Shown here in pieces: positions 26,992 through 34,825 of a stretch of DNA of 64,000 nucleotides (the stretch's first letter is position 1; each line of letters begins with the position of its first letter). A program made the position numbers and the translations under genes. The notes beneath the pieces were generated by a model. It worked only from the letters and a program-made list of their open reading frames with translations, did no database searches and had not been told where the DNA came from. Source of the DNA: Bradyrhizobium diazoefficiens (lineage in GTDB: Bacteria; Pseudomonadota; Alphaproteobacteria; Rhizobiales; Xanthobacteraceae); contig NZ_CP067101.1 of assembly GCF_016616425.1 (NCBI RefSeq), forward strand, positions 992,001 to 1,056,000, written 5' to 3'.

Positions 26992-27474
26992 CTATCCCTT
27001 GGCCTGGATCAGCCGAGCCGCCTTCGCCAGAACGCCCGCGATTGACGAAAGCCCGTGGTCGCCCCATCCAGGCACCATCATGCCGTTCGCGGCCTTCACC
27101 TGCCGCAGCGCGCCGGCGATGGCGACCCGGCATTGCGTAATGGCGGAGAGTGCCTGCGCCTTGGTGGTGGCGGCGCGCAGCTGGCTGGCGGCCGTCAGCA
27201 GCGAGCGCCGGGTCTCGCCGACCCTGATCGAATTGACGTCGTTGGCCATGCGCTCGAGCACGTCGGCGACGCAATTGTAGAGCGCCTTGCCCTGGCTGGC
27301 GTTGCAAGCGGAGAGGCTGGAAGTCGCGGTGGCCGCAGCGGCGTTCAGCACCGTCGAGGCGGATGCGTTCCGGTCCGGGACGAGTGAGGCCAGCATTGCC
27401 AGCATGATCAGCGCCAGCATCCGCAGGCCCGTACGCCGGAGGCCCGCGCGGGCCCCGAGAATCAGTGTCGTCAT
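26992..27474 (-). CDS. Unknown secreted protein, family A copy 1
   Basis: A protein of about 160 residues that I do not recognise. It has a hydrophobic leader (MLALIMLAMLASLVP) and a helical mature part with two cysteines (ACNASQGKALYNCVADVLERM), ending LAKAARLIQAKG. The gene at 28079-28573 is a clear paralogue: CVADVL, the xxKAQALSAxxQxRxAIxGAL segment and the LIQxKG end are shared. ATG at 27474 is chosen for GGGGGA five bases upstream. It follows gene B (27486-28082) by 11 bases, making a B-A or A-B repeated operon. Confidence 0.65.
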   Translation of the reverse strand: MTTLILGARAGLRRTGLRMLALIMLAMLASLVPDRNASASTVLNAAAATATSSLSACNASQGKALYNCVADVLERMANDVNSIRVGETRRSLLTAASQLRAATTKAQALSAITQCRVAIAGALRQVKAANGMMVPGWGDHGLSSIAGVLAKAARLIQAKG

Positions 27475-27485
27475 GAAAGTCCCCC

Positions 27486-28082
27486 TTATCGCGGTGCTGT
27501 TGGTGTCACCGCGTTGCCTACCGTGAATTCGCACGGCACCGTCGTCATCTTCGGTTCCCCCTTAAGCGCGAACAGCCGCTCCCACTGTGATCTACGGCAC
27601 ACGACGCCACTCGGTGCGTCCTCGACGATGACGACGGCATAGAGCCGGTCGCGCTTCTGGAATGCCTTGATGCTGGTGTCTTCAGGGAAAGTCTGTAGCA
27701 GCGTCAGCACGCCGTGGCCGCTGTCGACGTCGGCGGCAACGCCGGCAATCCCCGAAATGGTGCGCCACTTGCCGCCCTCGATCGTCGCGCCGATGAAGGT
27801 GCCCTCGGTGACCGTGTTCTGGAGAATCTTCTGCTTGAGGAAGTCGGGCCCGAGCTCGGGACTGAGTCGCAGTCTGTTCTTTAGCGTCGGCGAATAGAAT
27901 ATCTTGTCAGTGCCGCCCTGAAACACGATCGTCGTGCCCTCGGGGCCGCCCGCGATCAGGTTCTGGAATTCGCGGCCGCTGAGCACGCCCGCGGAGGCAA
28001 CAGGCCCGGCCAGGGTGGCAAGCGCCGCGACGAACGCCGCCAGCTTCCCCCGCCTGAGCAGAATGGTCGTGGGGCGCATCAT
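27486..28082 (-). CDS. Unknown secreted protein, family B (intact copy)
   Basis: A 198-residue protein with a signal peptide (LAAFVAALATLAGPVASA) and no recognised domain. Visible features are FQNLIAGGPEGTTIVFQGGTDKIFYSP, an EGTFIGATIEGGKWRTISGI stretch that suggests a beta-rich fold, and the C-terminal CRRSQWERLFALKG. A decayed second copy of its C-terminal part is at 28610-28880. ATG at 28082 overlaps the stop of the family A gene upstream (ATGA), so the two are translationally coupled. Longer upstream starts run antisense-like through that gene and are rejected. Confidence 0.65.
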   Translation of the reverse strand: MMRPTTILLRRGKLAAFVAALATLAGPVASAGVLSGREFQNLIAGGPEGTTIVFQGGTDKIFYSPTLKNRLRLSPELGPDFLKQKILQNTVTEGTFIGATIEGGKWRTISGIAGVAADVDSGHGVLTLLQTFPEDTSIKAFQKRDRLYAVVIVEDAPSGVVCRRSQWERLFALKGEPKMTTVPCEFTVGNAVTPTAPR

Positions 28083-28573
28083 CCCTTGGACTGTATCAGT
28101 TGGATGGCATGGCCGATCAGTGCGGAAATGGCGGCGAGGTCCTGAGTGTCGGCGGTGCCGCCCTCGACATGTCCGATCGATCTTGCCTGTTGCAAGGCGC
28201 CCGAGATCGCCGCGCGGGCCTGTGCCAGCGCCGAGAGTGCCTGAACCTTGTCGACGGCGCGGCGCAGCCGATAGATGGCACTGTCGAACGGTTGCTTCAC
28301 TGCCGGCGGTATCGCGCTCCTGCCTAGCCGGTAGCACGCATTCTTGAGCACGTCGGCGACGCAGCCGTAGAGCGCCGTGCCGGTGTTCTTGCTGCACCTA
28401 GTGAGGTCTGCTTCTCCGTTGTGCGCTGCGATGCCCGCCTGAGTGAGAGCGATCGCTTCATCGCTTTCAAACGGCGCTCCACCAATGAGCAGCGCCAGCA
28501 GAAGCGATGCGCCGGCAGCGGTCGCGATCCGCAGCAGGCTGCGATTCGCAATTCCGGATGCACCTATCCTCAT
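28079..28573 (-). CDS. Unknown secreted protein, family A copy 2
   Basis: A 164-residue protein, paralogue of 26992-27474. It has a leader (ATAAGASLLLALLIGGAP), the paired cysteines (TRCSKNTGTALYGCVADVLKNAC), the shared KVQALSALAQARAAISGALQQA segment and the shared ending LIQSKG. ATG at 28573 is chosen because GGGAG lies at a good distance; the open frame further upstream is the remnant of a decayed B copy, so its apparent N-terminal extension is not real. It is coupled to gene B by an ATGA overlap. Confidence 0.65.
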   Translation of the reverse strand: MRIGASGIANRSLLRIATAAGASLLLALLIGGAPFESDEAIALTQAGIAAHNGEADLTRCSKNTGTALYGCVADVLKNACYRLGRSAIPPAVKQPFDSAIYRLRRAVDKVQALSALAQARAAISGALQQARSIGHVEGGTADTQDLAAISALIGHAIQLIQSKG

Positions 28574-28609
28574 AAATATCTCCCTGCCGCCCAAATTAAT
28601 CTTCGAAAA

Positions 28610-28880
28610 TCGGTCTTTGCCCCCGCGAGTGCCTTCGCAAATTGCCGACTTCGCGGCCGGCGCGATGCTGTCGCTGGCCGTGAACCGGCTCGGCACGTCG
28701 TTATTCCCTGACCAGCTTTAGCTGCGAAGACCCTTTCCCGATGTGATCTCCGGCACATCAGGCCGCGTGCGATCCCGCAAAGATGGCTGGCGTGAAAAGT
28801 ATGCTCGATCCCGAGCGGATGCCCGCGCCCGCGGAAAATCGGAATCATCAACTTGCAAAATCCAAGCATACTGTCCCCGC
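28610..28880 (-). pseudogene. Decayed C-terminal fragment of a second family B gene
   Basis: Reading the minus strand in two adjacent frames gives ILQVDDSDFPRARASARDRAY, then MCRRSHRERVFAAKAGQGITT, then PSRFTASDSIAPAAKS. These align with LLQTFPEDTSIKAFQKRDRLY, VCRRSQWERLFALKGEPKMTT and PCEFTVGNAVTPTAPR of the intact B gene. At least two frameshifts are needed, one of them a single missing base after the ACGACG at about 28700. No start or N-terminal part is found before the divergent caspase-like gene. Confidence 0.7.
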
Positions 28881-28956
28881 ACGGTCAATTTGGCGAAGGC
28901 TGCGGCATGACAGCGACGGTCTGTTCGCATAAGGTTCGCGCCTTCAGTCGATCGTG

Positions 28957-30357
28957 ATGACGATGGGAAAACTTTTTGAATTCGGCTTGCTGGTTTGGCT
29001 CCTGAGCCTGCTCGCGCTCCACCCGGCTATGGCGGCGAGCGAACGCAAGGTCGTGGCGGCCTCCGCGCCGCGGCTGGCGCTGGTGATCGGCAATGCCAAT
29101 TACGCAAAGCTCGGCACGCTCGCCAATCCCGGACACGATGCGCAATTGATCGCGGACCGGCTGCGGCAGACTGGGTTCGAAGTCATCGCGGTCGCCGACC
29201 GCGACCTGAAGAGCCTGTCGGAGGACGTCGAGGCGTTCGCGCAAAAGATCAAAGCGCACGGTCCTTCGACCGTCGCTGTGCTCTATTACGCCGGTCATGG
29301 CGTCGAGAGCGACGGCGCCAACTACCTCGTGCCTGTCAACGCCGACATCAAGCGCCGTGCCGACATCGTGCCGCAATCGGTGAGCGTCAAGCGCATTGCC
29401 GATCGCCTGTCGTCTGCCGGCAATGCGCTCAACATCCTCATCGTCGATGCCTGCCGCGACAATCCGTTTCCGGCGGCCGTCGCGGCAAGTGCGACCGGAC
29501 TGGTGCCGATGGGCGCGGTCTATGGCGTGTTCATCGCTTCGGCCACCGGGTCGGGCAAGGCCGCCTTCGACGGCGAGGATGGCCACAGCCCCTACACAAG
29601 GGCACTGGCGGAGGCGATGATCGTGCCCGGCGAGCGGCTGGAGGACGTGTTCAAGAGCGTGCGCCGCCAGGTGCGGCTTGCCACCAGCGAGCAGCAGATC
29701 CCCTGGGAATCCACCTCGCTCGAGCTCGACTTCTTCTTCGTGCCGCCACCGGCTCCGCCAAGCCAGGCCGCGCAATTGCTCCAGGCAGCGAAGGAGACCG
29801 GCAATGTCGCGCTCTACGATCTCCTGGTCGATCGGTTTCCGGCGAGCCCGGAGGCCGCCGTGGCCCGCATTGCGGCGGCCGAGCTGCGAAAGAGCGCGGT
29901 AGCGAGCGGACCCTCGGCCGCGTCTGCGGCGTCCCTGGTGCTCGAGCGTGCGCGGCAGACCCGAACGCCGGAGGCCTACGATCTCGTTGCCGCGCTGTTT
30001 CCGGATGCGCCCGAGGCGGACGAAGCGCGAGCTGCCGCATCGGGCCTGCGCGAGATCACCGTGCTCGACAGTGCCGGGCCGACTTATGAGGGGCGCGAGC
30101 TGGTGCAGCTCATCCAGGCCGAGCTGACGCGGCTCGATTGCTTTGCAGGTGAGCAGGGCGGCGCTTTCGATGCCGCCACCATTCAGGGTCTGCGCCGGGC
30201 CTCGCTGCTCTCCGATGAGCATTATCTCTGGCACCGTCCGACCATGGCCGCTCTGCGTGCCCTGAAGAAAATCGACGGTCCCGACGGCTGCTCACGGCAA
30301 AAGACGGTTGCGGCGCCGCGTTGCCTACGGGTCAACAACGAGGATCTTTGTCAATAG
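28957..30357 (+). CDS. Secreted caspase-like (peptidase C14) protein
   Basis: A 466-residue protein with a signal peptide (GLLVWLLSLLALHPAMA) and a caspase-fold domain (about residues 40-265). The catalytic dyad is His114 in LYYAGHGVE and Cys166 in IVDACRDNP; RLALVIGNANYAKLGTLANPGHDA marks the first strand. After a proline linker (FFVPPPAPPSQ) is an Ala-rich helical region and a C-terminal segment (LVQLIQAELTRLDCFAGEQGGAFDAATIQGLRRA) resembling a peptidoglycan-binding unit. Bacterial relatives cleave after basic residues. GTG 28954, ATG 28957 and ATG 28963 are all possible starts. It is divergent from the A-B module. Confidence 0.85.
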   Translation: MTMGKLFEFGLLVWLLSLLALHPAMAASERKVVAASAPRLALVIGNANYAKLGTLANPGHDAQLIADRLRQTGFEVIAVADRDLKSLSEDVEAFAQKIKAHGPSTVAVLYYAGHGVESDGANYLVPVNADIKRRADIVPQSVSVKRIADRLSSAGNALNILIVDACRDNPFPAAVAASATGLVPMGAVYGVFIASATGSGKAAFDGEDGHSPYTRALAEAMIVPGERLEDVFKSVRRQVRLATSEQQIPWESTSLELDFFFVPPPAPPSQAAQLLQAAKETGNVALYDLLVDRFPASPEAAVARIAAAELRKSAVASGPSAASAASLVLERARQTRTPEAYDLVAALFPDAPEADEARAAASGLREITVLDSAGPTYEGRELVQLIQAELTRLDCFAGEQGGAFDAATIQGLRRASLLSDEHYLWHRPTMAALRALKKIDGPDGCSRQKTVAAPRCLRVNNEDLCQ

Positions 30358-30411
30358 CTCACAAATTGAGCCAACATTTGCATCTGCCTTATTTGTGAGC
30401 AGAAGCGTATC

Positions 30412-30423
30412 TTTGTATGCAAT
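30412..30423. promoter_or_regulatory. Weak GntR-type palindrome upstream of the transporter operon
   Basis: TTTGTATGCAAT resembles ATTGTATACAAT-type sites of FCD-class GntR regulators, with two mismatches, and lies about 97 bases upstream of the sigma-54 element at 30520. A stronger relative is at 41355-41366. The match is weak enough to be chance. Confidence 0.3.
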
Positions 30424-30519
30424 GCTCAAGGGCTCGGCTGCTAGATTGCCGCGCATCAAGTATGTAATCTTATCAGCAATATCAGCTGCTTAAATGAGGT
30501 CCGCGCGTCCGTTAAGCCT

Positions 30520-30534
30520 TGGCACGAACCTTGC
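30520..30534 (+). promoter_or_regulatory. Sigma-54 promoter (-24/-12) of the ABC transporter operon
   Basis: TGGCAC-N5-TTGC, a full match to the sigma-54 core, ending 41 bases before the ATG of the binding-protein gene at 30576. A second perfect core stands at 41341-41355 before the allophanate hydrolase gene. This predicts activation by an enhancer-binding protein such as NtrC under nitrogen limitation. Confidence 0.8.
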
Positions 30535-30575
30535 GAATCCGGTTCCAACCAAAAACTTTGTGTTGGAGCGATTTC

Positions 30576-32198
30576 ATGAAGCGCCGCGATTTCCTCAAGT
30601 CCGTTTCCGGGTTGGCCGCAGGCGCGGCGCTCCCGGCCATGCCGCAGATAGTCGCCTCGGCGAAGGCCGACGCCCGGTCGGAGACGCTGCTGATCGTCTC
30701 TGAGGGCGGACCCAACAATCTCGACATCCACGGCGTCGGCACCAACGTGCCCGGCTATGAGGTGTCCTGGAATTGCTACGACCGTCTGATCAGCCACGAG
30801 ATGAAGAGCGGCCCCGGCGGGGTGCCCTATTACGACCGCGACAAGTTCAAGGGCGAACTCGCCGAGGATTTCAAGATCGACGACAAGTCGGTCACCTTCA
30901 AGCTGAAGAAGAACGCCAAATTCCACGACGGCGCGCCTGTCACCGCCAAGGACGTGAAATGGTCGCTCGACCGCGCCGTCAGCGTCGGCGGCTTTCCAAC
31001 CTTTCAGATGAGCGCGGGCTCGCTGACCAAGCCCGAGCAGTTCGTCGTGGTCGACGACTACACCGTGCGCGTCGACTTCCTGAAGAAGGACAGGCTGACG
31101 ATTCCCGATCTCGCCGTCATCGTGCCCTGCATCGTCAACTCCGAGCTGGTGAAGAAGCACGCGAGCGAGAAGGACCCCTGGGGTCTCGAATTCACCAAGC
31201 AGCAGACCGCCGGCTCCGGCGCCTACAAGGTGGTGAAGTGGACCGCCGGCACCGAAGTGGTGATGGAGCGAAACGAGAATTGGGTCGGCGGCCCCCTGCC
31301 TAAGATCAAGCGTGTGATCTGGCGCATGGTGCCGCAGGCCGGCAACCGCCGCGCGCTCTTGGAGCGCGGCGATGCCGACATCTCCTACGAGCTGCCGAAC
31401 AAGGATTTTCAGGAGATGAAAGCGAACGGCAAGCTCAACGTGGTGTCGCTGCCGTTCTCCAACGGCATCCAGTATATCGGCATGAACGTCACCAAGCCGC
31501 CGTTCGACAACATCAAGGTCCGTCAGGCGGTCGCCTACGCGCTGCCCTACCAGAAGATCATGGATGCGGTGATGTTCGGTTTGGCGAACCCGATGTTCGG
31601 CGCGCCCAAGGACAAGCCCACCGAAGTCGCCTGGCCGCAGCCGCACACGTTCAACACCGACATGGACAAGGCGAAGGCGCTGATGGCGGAAGCCGGCTAC
31701 GCAGGCGGCTTCGAGACCACGATCTCGTTCGATCTCAATTTCGCCGGCGTCAACGAGCCGCTCTGCGTGCTGGTGCAGGAGAGCCTCGCGCAGCTCGGCA
31801 TCAGGACCACCATCAACAAGGTGCCCGGCGCCAACTGGCGCACCGAATTGAACAAGAAGGAGATGCCGCTCTTCACCAACGTGTTCTCGGGTTGGCTCGA
31901 TTACCCCGAATACTTCTTCTACTGGTGCTATCACGGCAACAATTCCGTCTTCAACACCATGAGCTACAAGTCGGCGGCGATGGACAGGCTGATCGACGGC
32001 GCGCGCACCGCGGCGGCGGCCGGCGACAAGGCCGCCTACGACGCTGACGTCAAAGGCTTCGTCGATCTCGCCTTCACCGATATCCCGCGCATCCCGCTGT
32101 ATCAGCCCTATGTCAACGTCGCGATGCAGAAGAACATCAGCGGCTACCAATACTGGTTCCACCGGAGGCTGGACTATCGCGCGATGGCGAAGGGGTGA
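30576..32198 (+). CDS. Peptide/nickel-type ABC transporter substrate-binding protein
   Basis: A 540-residue family 5 binding protein with a Tat-type leader (MKRRDFLKSVSGLAAGAALP). The mature protein shows the family hallmarks: KFKGELAEDFKIDDKSVTFKLKKNAKFHDGAPVTAKDVKWSLDRA and the later NVTKPPFDNIKVRQAVAYAL. ATG at 30576 is preceded by GGAG at seven bases; the upstream in-frame ATG would translate the sigma-54 promoter. First gene of an operon with two permeases and a fused ATPase. The substrate could be a ureido or amide compound used by the downstream enzymes; that is inferred from context only. Confidence 0.92.
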   Translation: MKRRDFLKSVSGLAAGAALPAMPQIVASAKADARSETLLIVSEGGPNNLDIHGVGTNVPGYEVSWNCYDRLISHEMKSGPGGVPYYDRDKFKGELAEDFKIDDKSVTFKLKKNAKFHDGAPVTAKDVKWSLDRAVSVGGFPTFQMSAGSLTKPEQFVVVDDYTVRVDFLKKDRLTIPDLAVIVPCIVNSELVKKHASEKDPWGLEFTKQQTAGSGAYKVVKWTAGTEVVMERNENWVGGPLPKIKRVIWRMVPQAGNRRALLERGDADISYELPNKDFQEMKANGKLNVVSLPFSNGIQYIGMNVTKPPFDNIKVRQAVAYALPYQKIMDAVMFGLANPMFGAPKDKPTEVAWPQPHTFNTDMDKAKALMAEAGYAGGFETTISFDLNFAGVNEPLCVLVQESLAQLGIRTTINKVPGANWRTELNKKEMPLFTNVFSGWLDYPEYFFYWCYHGNNSVFNTMSYKSAAMDRLIDGARTAAAAGDKAAYDADVKGFVDLAFTDIPRIPLYQPYVNVAMQKNISGYQYWFHRRLDYRAMAKG

Positions 32199-32241
32199 GG
32201 GAACATGCTGATCGTCGGCGACGCGTCGGCATCGGCGCTGG

Positions 32242-32391
32242 GCTCCCTCTCCCGCTTGCGGGAGAGGGTTGGGGAGAGGGTGTCTCCGCGTCGGGATTGT
32301 CATGAAGTGCGGAGGAGGTCCCTGGGCGGTGAGAGCCCTCACCCGCCGCGCTCTGCGAGCGCGTCGGCCTCTCCCGCAAGCGGGAGAGGCA
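32242..32391. repeat. A-family composite palindromic repeat (operon gap 1)
   Basis: A 150-base copy with CTCTCCCGCTTGCGGGAGAG at one end and CTCCCGCAAGCGGGAG at the other, between the binding-protein and first permease genes. Confidence 0.88.
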
Positions 32392-32413
32392 AAGCATGGG
32401 CGCGGAGCACCGC

Positions 32414-33427
32414 ATGCTGACCATGATCGGCAAGCGCCTGATGTTCGCGATTCCCTCGCTGATCGGGGTCGTCATCGTCACCTTCCTGCTGACGCGCGCG
32501 CTGCCCGGTGATCCCGCCGCCTACTTCGCCGGTCCTGCCGCGACCAAGGAAGCCGTCGAGCAGATCCGCAAGAAGCTCGGCCTCGACAAGCCGCTGATCG
32601 AGCAGTTCTTCCGCTACACCAGCGACCTCGCCCATGGCGATTTCGGCAACTCGCTCACCACGGGACAGCCGGTCGCGAGCGAGATCCGCAACCGGCTGCC
32701 GGCCTCGGCCGAGCTGACGCTGCTCGGCCTCGTCGTCTCGGTCGTGATCGCGATTCCGCTCGGCGTGCTCGCAGCGACGCGGCCGGGATCATGGGTCGAT
32801 CATCTCTGCCGCGTCACGACGACGGCCGGCGTCTCGCTGCCGGTGTTCTTCACCGGCCTCGTGCTGGTCTACGTCTTCTACTTTCAGCTCGGCTGGTCCC
32901 CCGCGCCGCTCGGCCGTCTCGACGTGTTCTACAGCGCCCCGCCGACGGTGACCGGCTTCTATCTGATCGACACCCTGATCGCGCGCGACCTCGAGGCGTT
33001 CCGCTCGGCGCTGAGCCAGCTCATCCTGCCGGCAACGACGCTCGCGGTCTTTTCGCTGGCGCCGATCGCGCGCATGACACGCGCCTCGATGCTCGCGGTG
33101 CTGGCTTCGGAGTTCGTGAGAACAGCCCGCGCCAGTGGTCTGTCGCCATCGACCGTGATCGTCACCTACGCGTTCCGCAACGCCATGCTGCCCGTCATCA
33201 CCACGCTCAGCATGGTGTTCTCGTTCCTGCTCGGCGCCAACGTGCTGGTGGAGAAAGTGTTCGCCTGGCCCGGCATCGGCTCCTACGCCGTGGAGGCGCT
33301 GATCTCATCCGACTTCGCGCCAGTGCAGGGCTTCGTACTGACCATGGCGGTCATGTACGTGCTGCTCAATCTCGTGATCGACATCTTGTACGGCGTGATC
33401 GATCCGCGCGTGCGGCTGGAGGGCTGA
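32414..33427 (+). CDS. Peptide-type ABC transporter permease (DppB-like)
   Basis: A 337-residue inner-membrane permease with about six TM helices. The N-terminal MIGKRLMFAIPSLIGVVIVTFLLTRALPGDPA is the DppB/OppB signature, and the EAA loop that contacts the ATPase is visible as EFVRTARASGLSPSTVIVTYAFRNAMLPVIT. ATG at 32414 has GGAG six bases upstream; ATG at 32396 is less likely because it lies at the repeat edge. It pairs with the next permease to form the channel. Confidence 0.92.
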   Translation: MLTMIGKRLMFAIPSLIGVVIVTFLLTRALPGDPAAYFAGPAATKEAVEQIRKKLGLDKPLIEQFFRYTSDLAHGDFGNSLTTGQPVASEIRNRLPASAELTLLGLVVSVVIAIPLGVLAATRPGSWVDHLCRVTTTAGVSLPVFFTGLVLVYVFYFQLGWSPAPLGRLDVFYSAPPTVTGFYLIDTLIARDLEAFRSALSQLILPATTLAVFSLAPIARMTRASMLAVLASEFVRTARASGLSPSTVIVTYAFRNAMLPVITTLSMVFSFLLGANVLVEKVFAWPGIGSYAVEALISSDFAPVQGFVLTMAVMYVLLNLVIDILYGVIDPRVRLEG

Positions 33428-33467
33428 ACCATGAGGTTTCGTCGGCTGGGAACCCCAAGGAAAGTGG

Positions 33468-33590
33468 GCTCCCTCCCCCGCTTGCGGGGGAGGGTTGGGG
33501 AGAGGGTGTCTCCACAAGCGAGAACCCCCAAGAGGAGAGAACCCTCACCCGGCGCTCCGCGCCGACCTCTCCCGCAAGCGGGAGAGGTAA
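33468..33590. repeat. A-family composite palindromic repeat (operon gap 2)
   Basis: A 123-base copy with CTCCCCCGCTTGCGGGGGAG and CTCCCGCAAGCGGGAG ends, between the two permease genes. Confidence 0.88.
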
Positions 33591-33639
33591 GGCACCCCCG
33601 CGGCTTGCTTCTTCTGTCAATCACCATCGGAGTGGTCCG

Positions 33640-34539
33640 ATGAGCTCCGTCGCGCCTGCTGTTGAGCCTGTCGGTCCGGCGCGCACGTCAGGGCTGGTCG
33701 CGATCCTCGAACAGACCCGCTACGTTCTCGGCGAGAACAAGGTCACGGGCTTTGCCTTCGCGCTGCTGGTCCTGATCCTCGCGGCCGCGATGTTCGGCCC
33801 TTACGTGGTGCCGTATGACCCGCTGGCGTCGGACACCGCCGCGGCGCTGAAGCCGCCCTCGGCGGCGCACTGGTTCGGCACCGACCAATTGGGGCGCGAC
33901 ATTTTCAGCCGCATCATCGTGGCGACGCGGCTCGATGTCTTCATCGCCGTCGCCTCCGTCGCGCTGGTGTTCCTGATGGGCGGGCTCGCGGGCATCGCGG
34001 CGGGCTATTTCGGCGGCTGGACCGATCGCATCGTCGGCCGCCTCGCCGACACCATCATGGCGTTCCCGCTGTTCGTGCTGGCAATGGGCATCGTCGCAGC
34101 CCTCGGCAACACCGTGCAGAACATCATCCTGGCCACCGCCATCGTGAACTTCCCGCTCTATGCCCGGGTCGCACGAGCGGAGGCCAATGTCCGCCGCAAT
34201 GCCGGCTTCGTGCAGGCCGCGCGGCTCTCCGGCAACGGCGAATTCCGCATCCTCCTGGTGCACATCCTGCCCAACATCATGCCGATCATGATCGTGCAGA
34301 TGTCGCTGACCATGGGCTACGCCATCCTCAACGCCGCCGGTCTCTCCTTCATCGGCCTCGGCGTCCGCCCGCCGACCGCCGAATGGGGCATCATGGTCGC
34401 GGAGGGCGCGGGCTTCATGGTCTCGGGCGAATGGTGGATCGCGCTATTCCCCGGCCTTGCTTTGATGATCGCGGTGTTCTGCTTCAACCTCCTCGGCGAC
34501 GGCCTGCGCGACATCGTCGACCCGCAGCGGAGGACGTGA
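33640..34539 (+). CDS. Peptide-type ABC transporter permease (DppC-like)
   Basis: A 299-residue permease. The HWFGTDQLGRDIFSRIIVATRLDVFIA motif is the DppC/OppC signature and the EAA loop is NAGFVQAARLSGNGEFRILLVHILPNIMPIM. About six TM helices follow an N-terminal cytoplasmic stretch. ATG at 33640 has GGAG seven bases upstream; the longer open frame comes from antisense-like reading of the upstream permease and repeat. Second channel subunit of this operon. Confidence 0.93.
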   Translation: MSSVAPAVEPVGPARTSGLVAILEQTRYVLGENKVTGFAFALLVLILAAAMFGPYVVPYDPLASDTAAALKPPSAAHWFGTDQLGRDIFSRIIVATRLDVFIAVASVALVFLMGGLAGIAAGYFGGWTDRIVGRLADTIMAFPLFVLAMGIVAALGNTVQNIILATAIVNFPLYARVARAEANVRRNAGFVQAARLSGNGEFRILLVHILPNIMPIMIVQMSLTMGYAILNAAGLSFIGLGVRPPTAEWGIMVAEGAGFMVSGEWWIALFPGLALMIAVFCFNLLGDGLRDIVDPQRRT

Positions 34540-34564
34540 TGGTGGTTTCCAAATGCACAACTGC

Positions 34565-34711
34565 GCTCCCTCCCCCCTTGTGGGGGAGGGCAGGGGAGGG
34601 GGGTAGCCCAGGAAAAGGCGTTTATGGGACGGATATGACGATCTTCGCATGCGGAGGGAATCCCCGTGTGGCACCCCCCTCCCTGCCCCTCCCCCACAAG
34701 GGGGGAGGGAA
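34565..34711. repeat. A-family-like palindromic repeat (operon gap 3)
   Basis: A 147-base element with CTCCCTCCCCCCTTGTGGGGGAG near one end and CTCCCCCACAAGGGGGGAG at the other, between the second permease and ATPase genes. The 286-base gap holds no gene. Confidence 0.85.
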
Positions 34712-34825
34712 TGAGAGAGCGGTGGCTCGCTCACGCGCAAAAATACGTCCGAAATTCTTCAACGATTTTAACATCGTTCTACTGTGCATGGGGTTGTTTT
34801 CGCCATTTTTGACGGGGAGGCCCTC

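Noticed and set aside
28570..28869. 99-residue minus-strand ORF taken as a gene
   Set aside because: It matches the C-terminal part of the B gene but is broken by frameshifts and lacks a leader, so it is listed as a pseudogene fragment.
30456..32342. 628-residue minus-strand open frame
   Set aside because: Antisense to the peptide-type binding-protein gene, whose signature motifs and ribosome site are clear.
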